This document shows positions 5,170 through 5,245 of a DNA stretch of 5,245 bases, one piece after another. Both the position numbers and the translations under genes were made by a program. Below the pieces are notes generated by a model. That model was not told where the DNA came from and ran no database searches. It was given only the letters and a program-made list of their open reading frames with translations. How positions within the stretch are numbered: position 1 is the first letter of the stretch; the number at the start of each line of letters is the position of its first letter. The stretch lies in NCBI GenBank assembly GCA_002493395.1, contig DKYS01000129.1, forward strand, positions 1-5,245. The letters run 5' to 3'. Origin of the DNA: Turicibacter sp. UBA7094 (GTDB lineage: Bacteria; Bacillota_I; Bacilli_A; MOL361; Turicibacteraceae).

Positions 5170-5179
5170 TAACCGGTTA
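5170..5179 (+). promoter_or_regulatory. TAACCGGTTA palindrome, candidate operator for a gene beyond the right edge
   Basis: A perfect 10-bp palindrome with a central CCGG in very AT-rich DNA. It lies just downstream of a plus-strand TTGAAA that could be a -35 and about 50 bases before AAGGGAG (5230-5236), which would be a fitting SD for a gene starting just outside the window. Palindromes with a central CG are typical of LacI-family operators, but the identity of any regulator is unknown. Confidence 0.3.
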
Positions 5180-5245
5180 CTTTATCTAAAAACTTCTGAT
5201 TTTTTACATTTTTATCTTTTTTTTAAAAGAAGGGAGAATTTTTTT

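Larger units (their letters stand above)
4929..5245. other. Gene-free right edge of the window
   Basis: It holds the Mor gene's SD and promoter/operator region (4932-4987), a minus-strand terminator (5056-5090), the palindrome TAACCGGTTA (5170-5179), and an AAGGGAG near the edge. No reading frame of note is present on either strand in 5091-5245, which is very AT-rich. Confidence 0.6.

Overview
The window looks like chromosomal DNA of a low-GC Gram-positive bacterium (Bacillota). The evidence is AT-rich DNA, strong purine-rich Shine-Dalgarno (SD) sequences (one is a perfect AAGGAGGTGA), many stem-plus-T-run terminators, a lipobox lipoprotein and a membrane-anchored peptidoglycan glucosaminidase. 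Turicibacter or another Erysipelotrichia-like genus is a guess from overall style, not a demonstrated assignment. No rRNA, tRNA, CRISPR array or intact mobile element was seen.

All six supported genes lie on the minus strand, in four short transcription units mostly bounded by terminators. From left to right: (1) a possible 3' end of a plus-strand gene at the left edge, facing a bidirectional terminator (115-156). (2) A single-gene unit for a WYL-domain transcriptional regulator (162-1139), with a -10 box and a perfect inverted repeat just upstream. (3) A 19-bp-stem terminator (1272-1319), a stretch with broken reading frames (1390-1541), then a two-gene operon made of a 100-residue protein with a recurrent but uncharacterised C-terminal module (2261-2563) and a lipoprotein of unknown function (1534-2244). 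(4) A terminator (2819-2863), then a GH73-type N-acetylglucosaminidase with an N-terminal signal/anchor (2981-3865) and an extended -10 promoter (3966-3974).

(5) Two tandem terminators (4086-4123 and 4157-4191) close a unit made of a Mor-family DNA-binding protein (4659-4928) and a small HTH-like protein (4387-4614). The roughly 200 bases between the second gene and the terminators hold broken minus-strand frames. A 9-bp inverted repeat upstream of the Mor gene coincides with its likely -35 and -10 elements and is a plausible operator. (6) The right edge holds a minus-strand terminator, a TAACCGGTTA palindrome and a GGGAG sequence that could serve a plus-strand gene starting just outside the window.

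No single multi-gene system is evident. The window reads as regulators plus cell-envelope genes. The most interesting material is regulatory: two candidate operators next to the two regulator units, and two stretches of decayed or unassigned sequence downstream of small operons.
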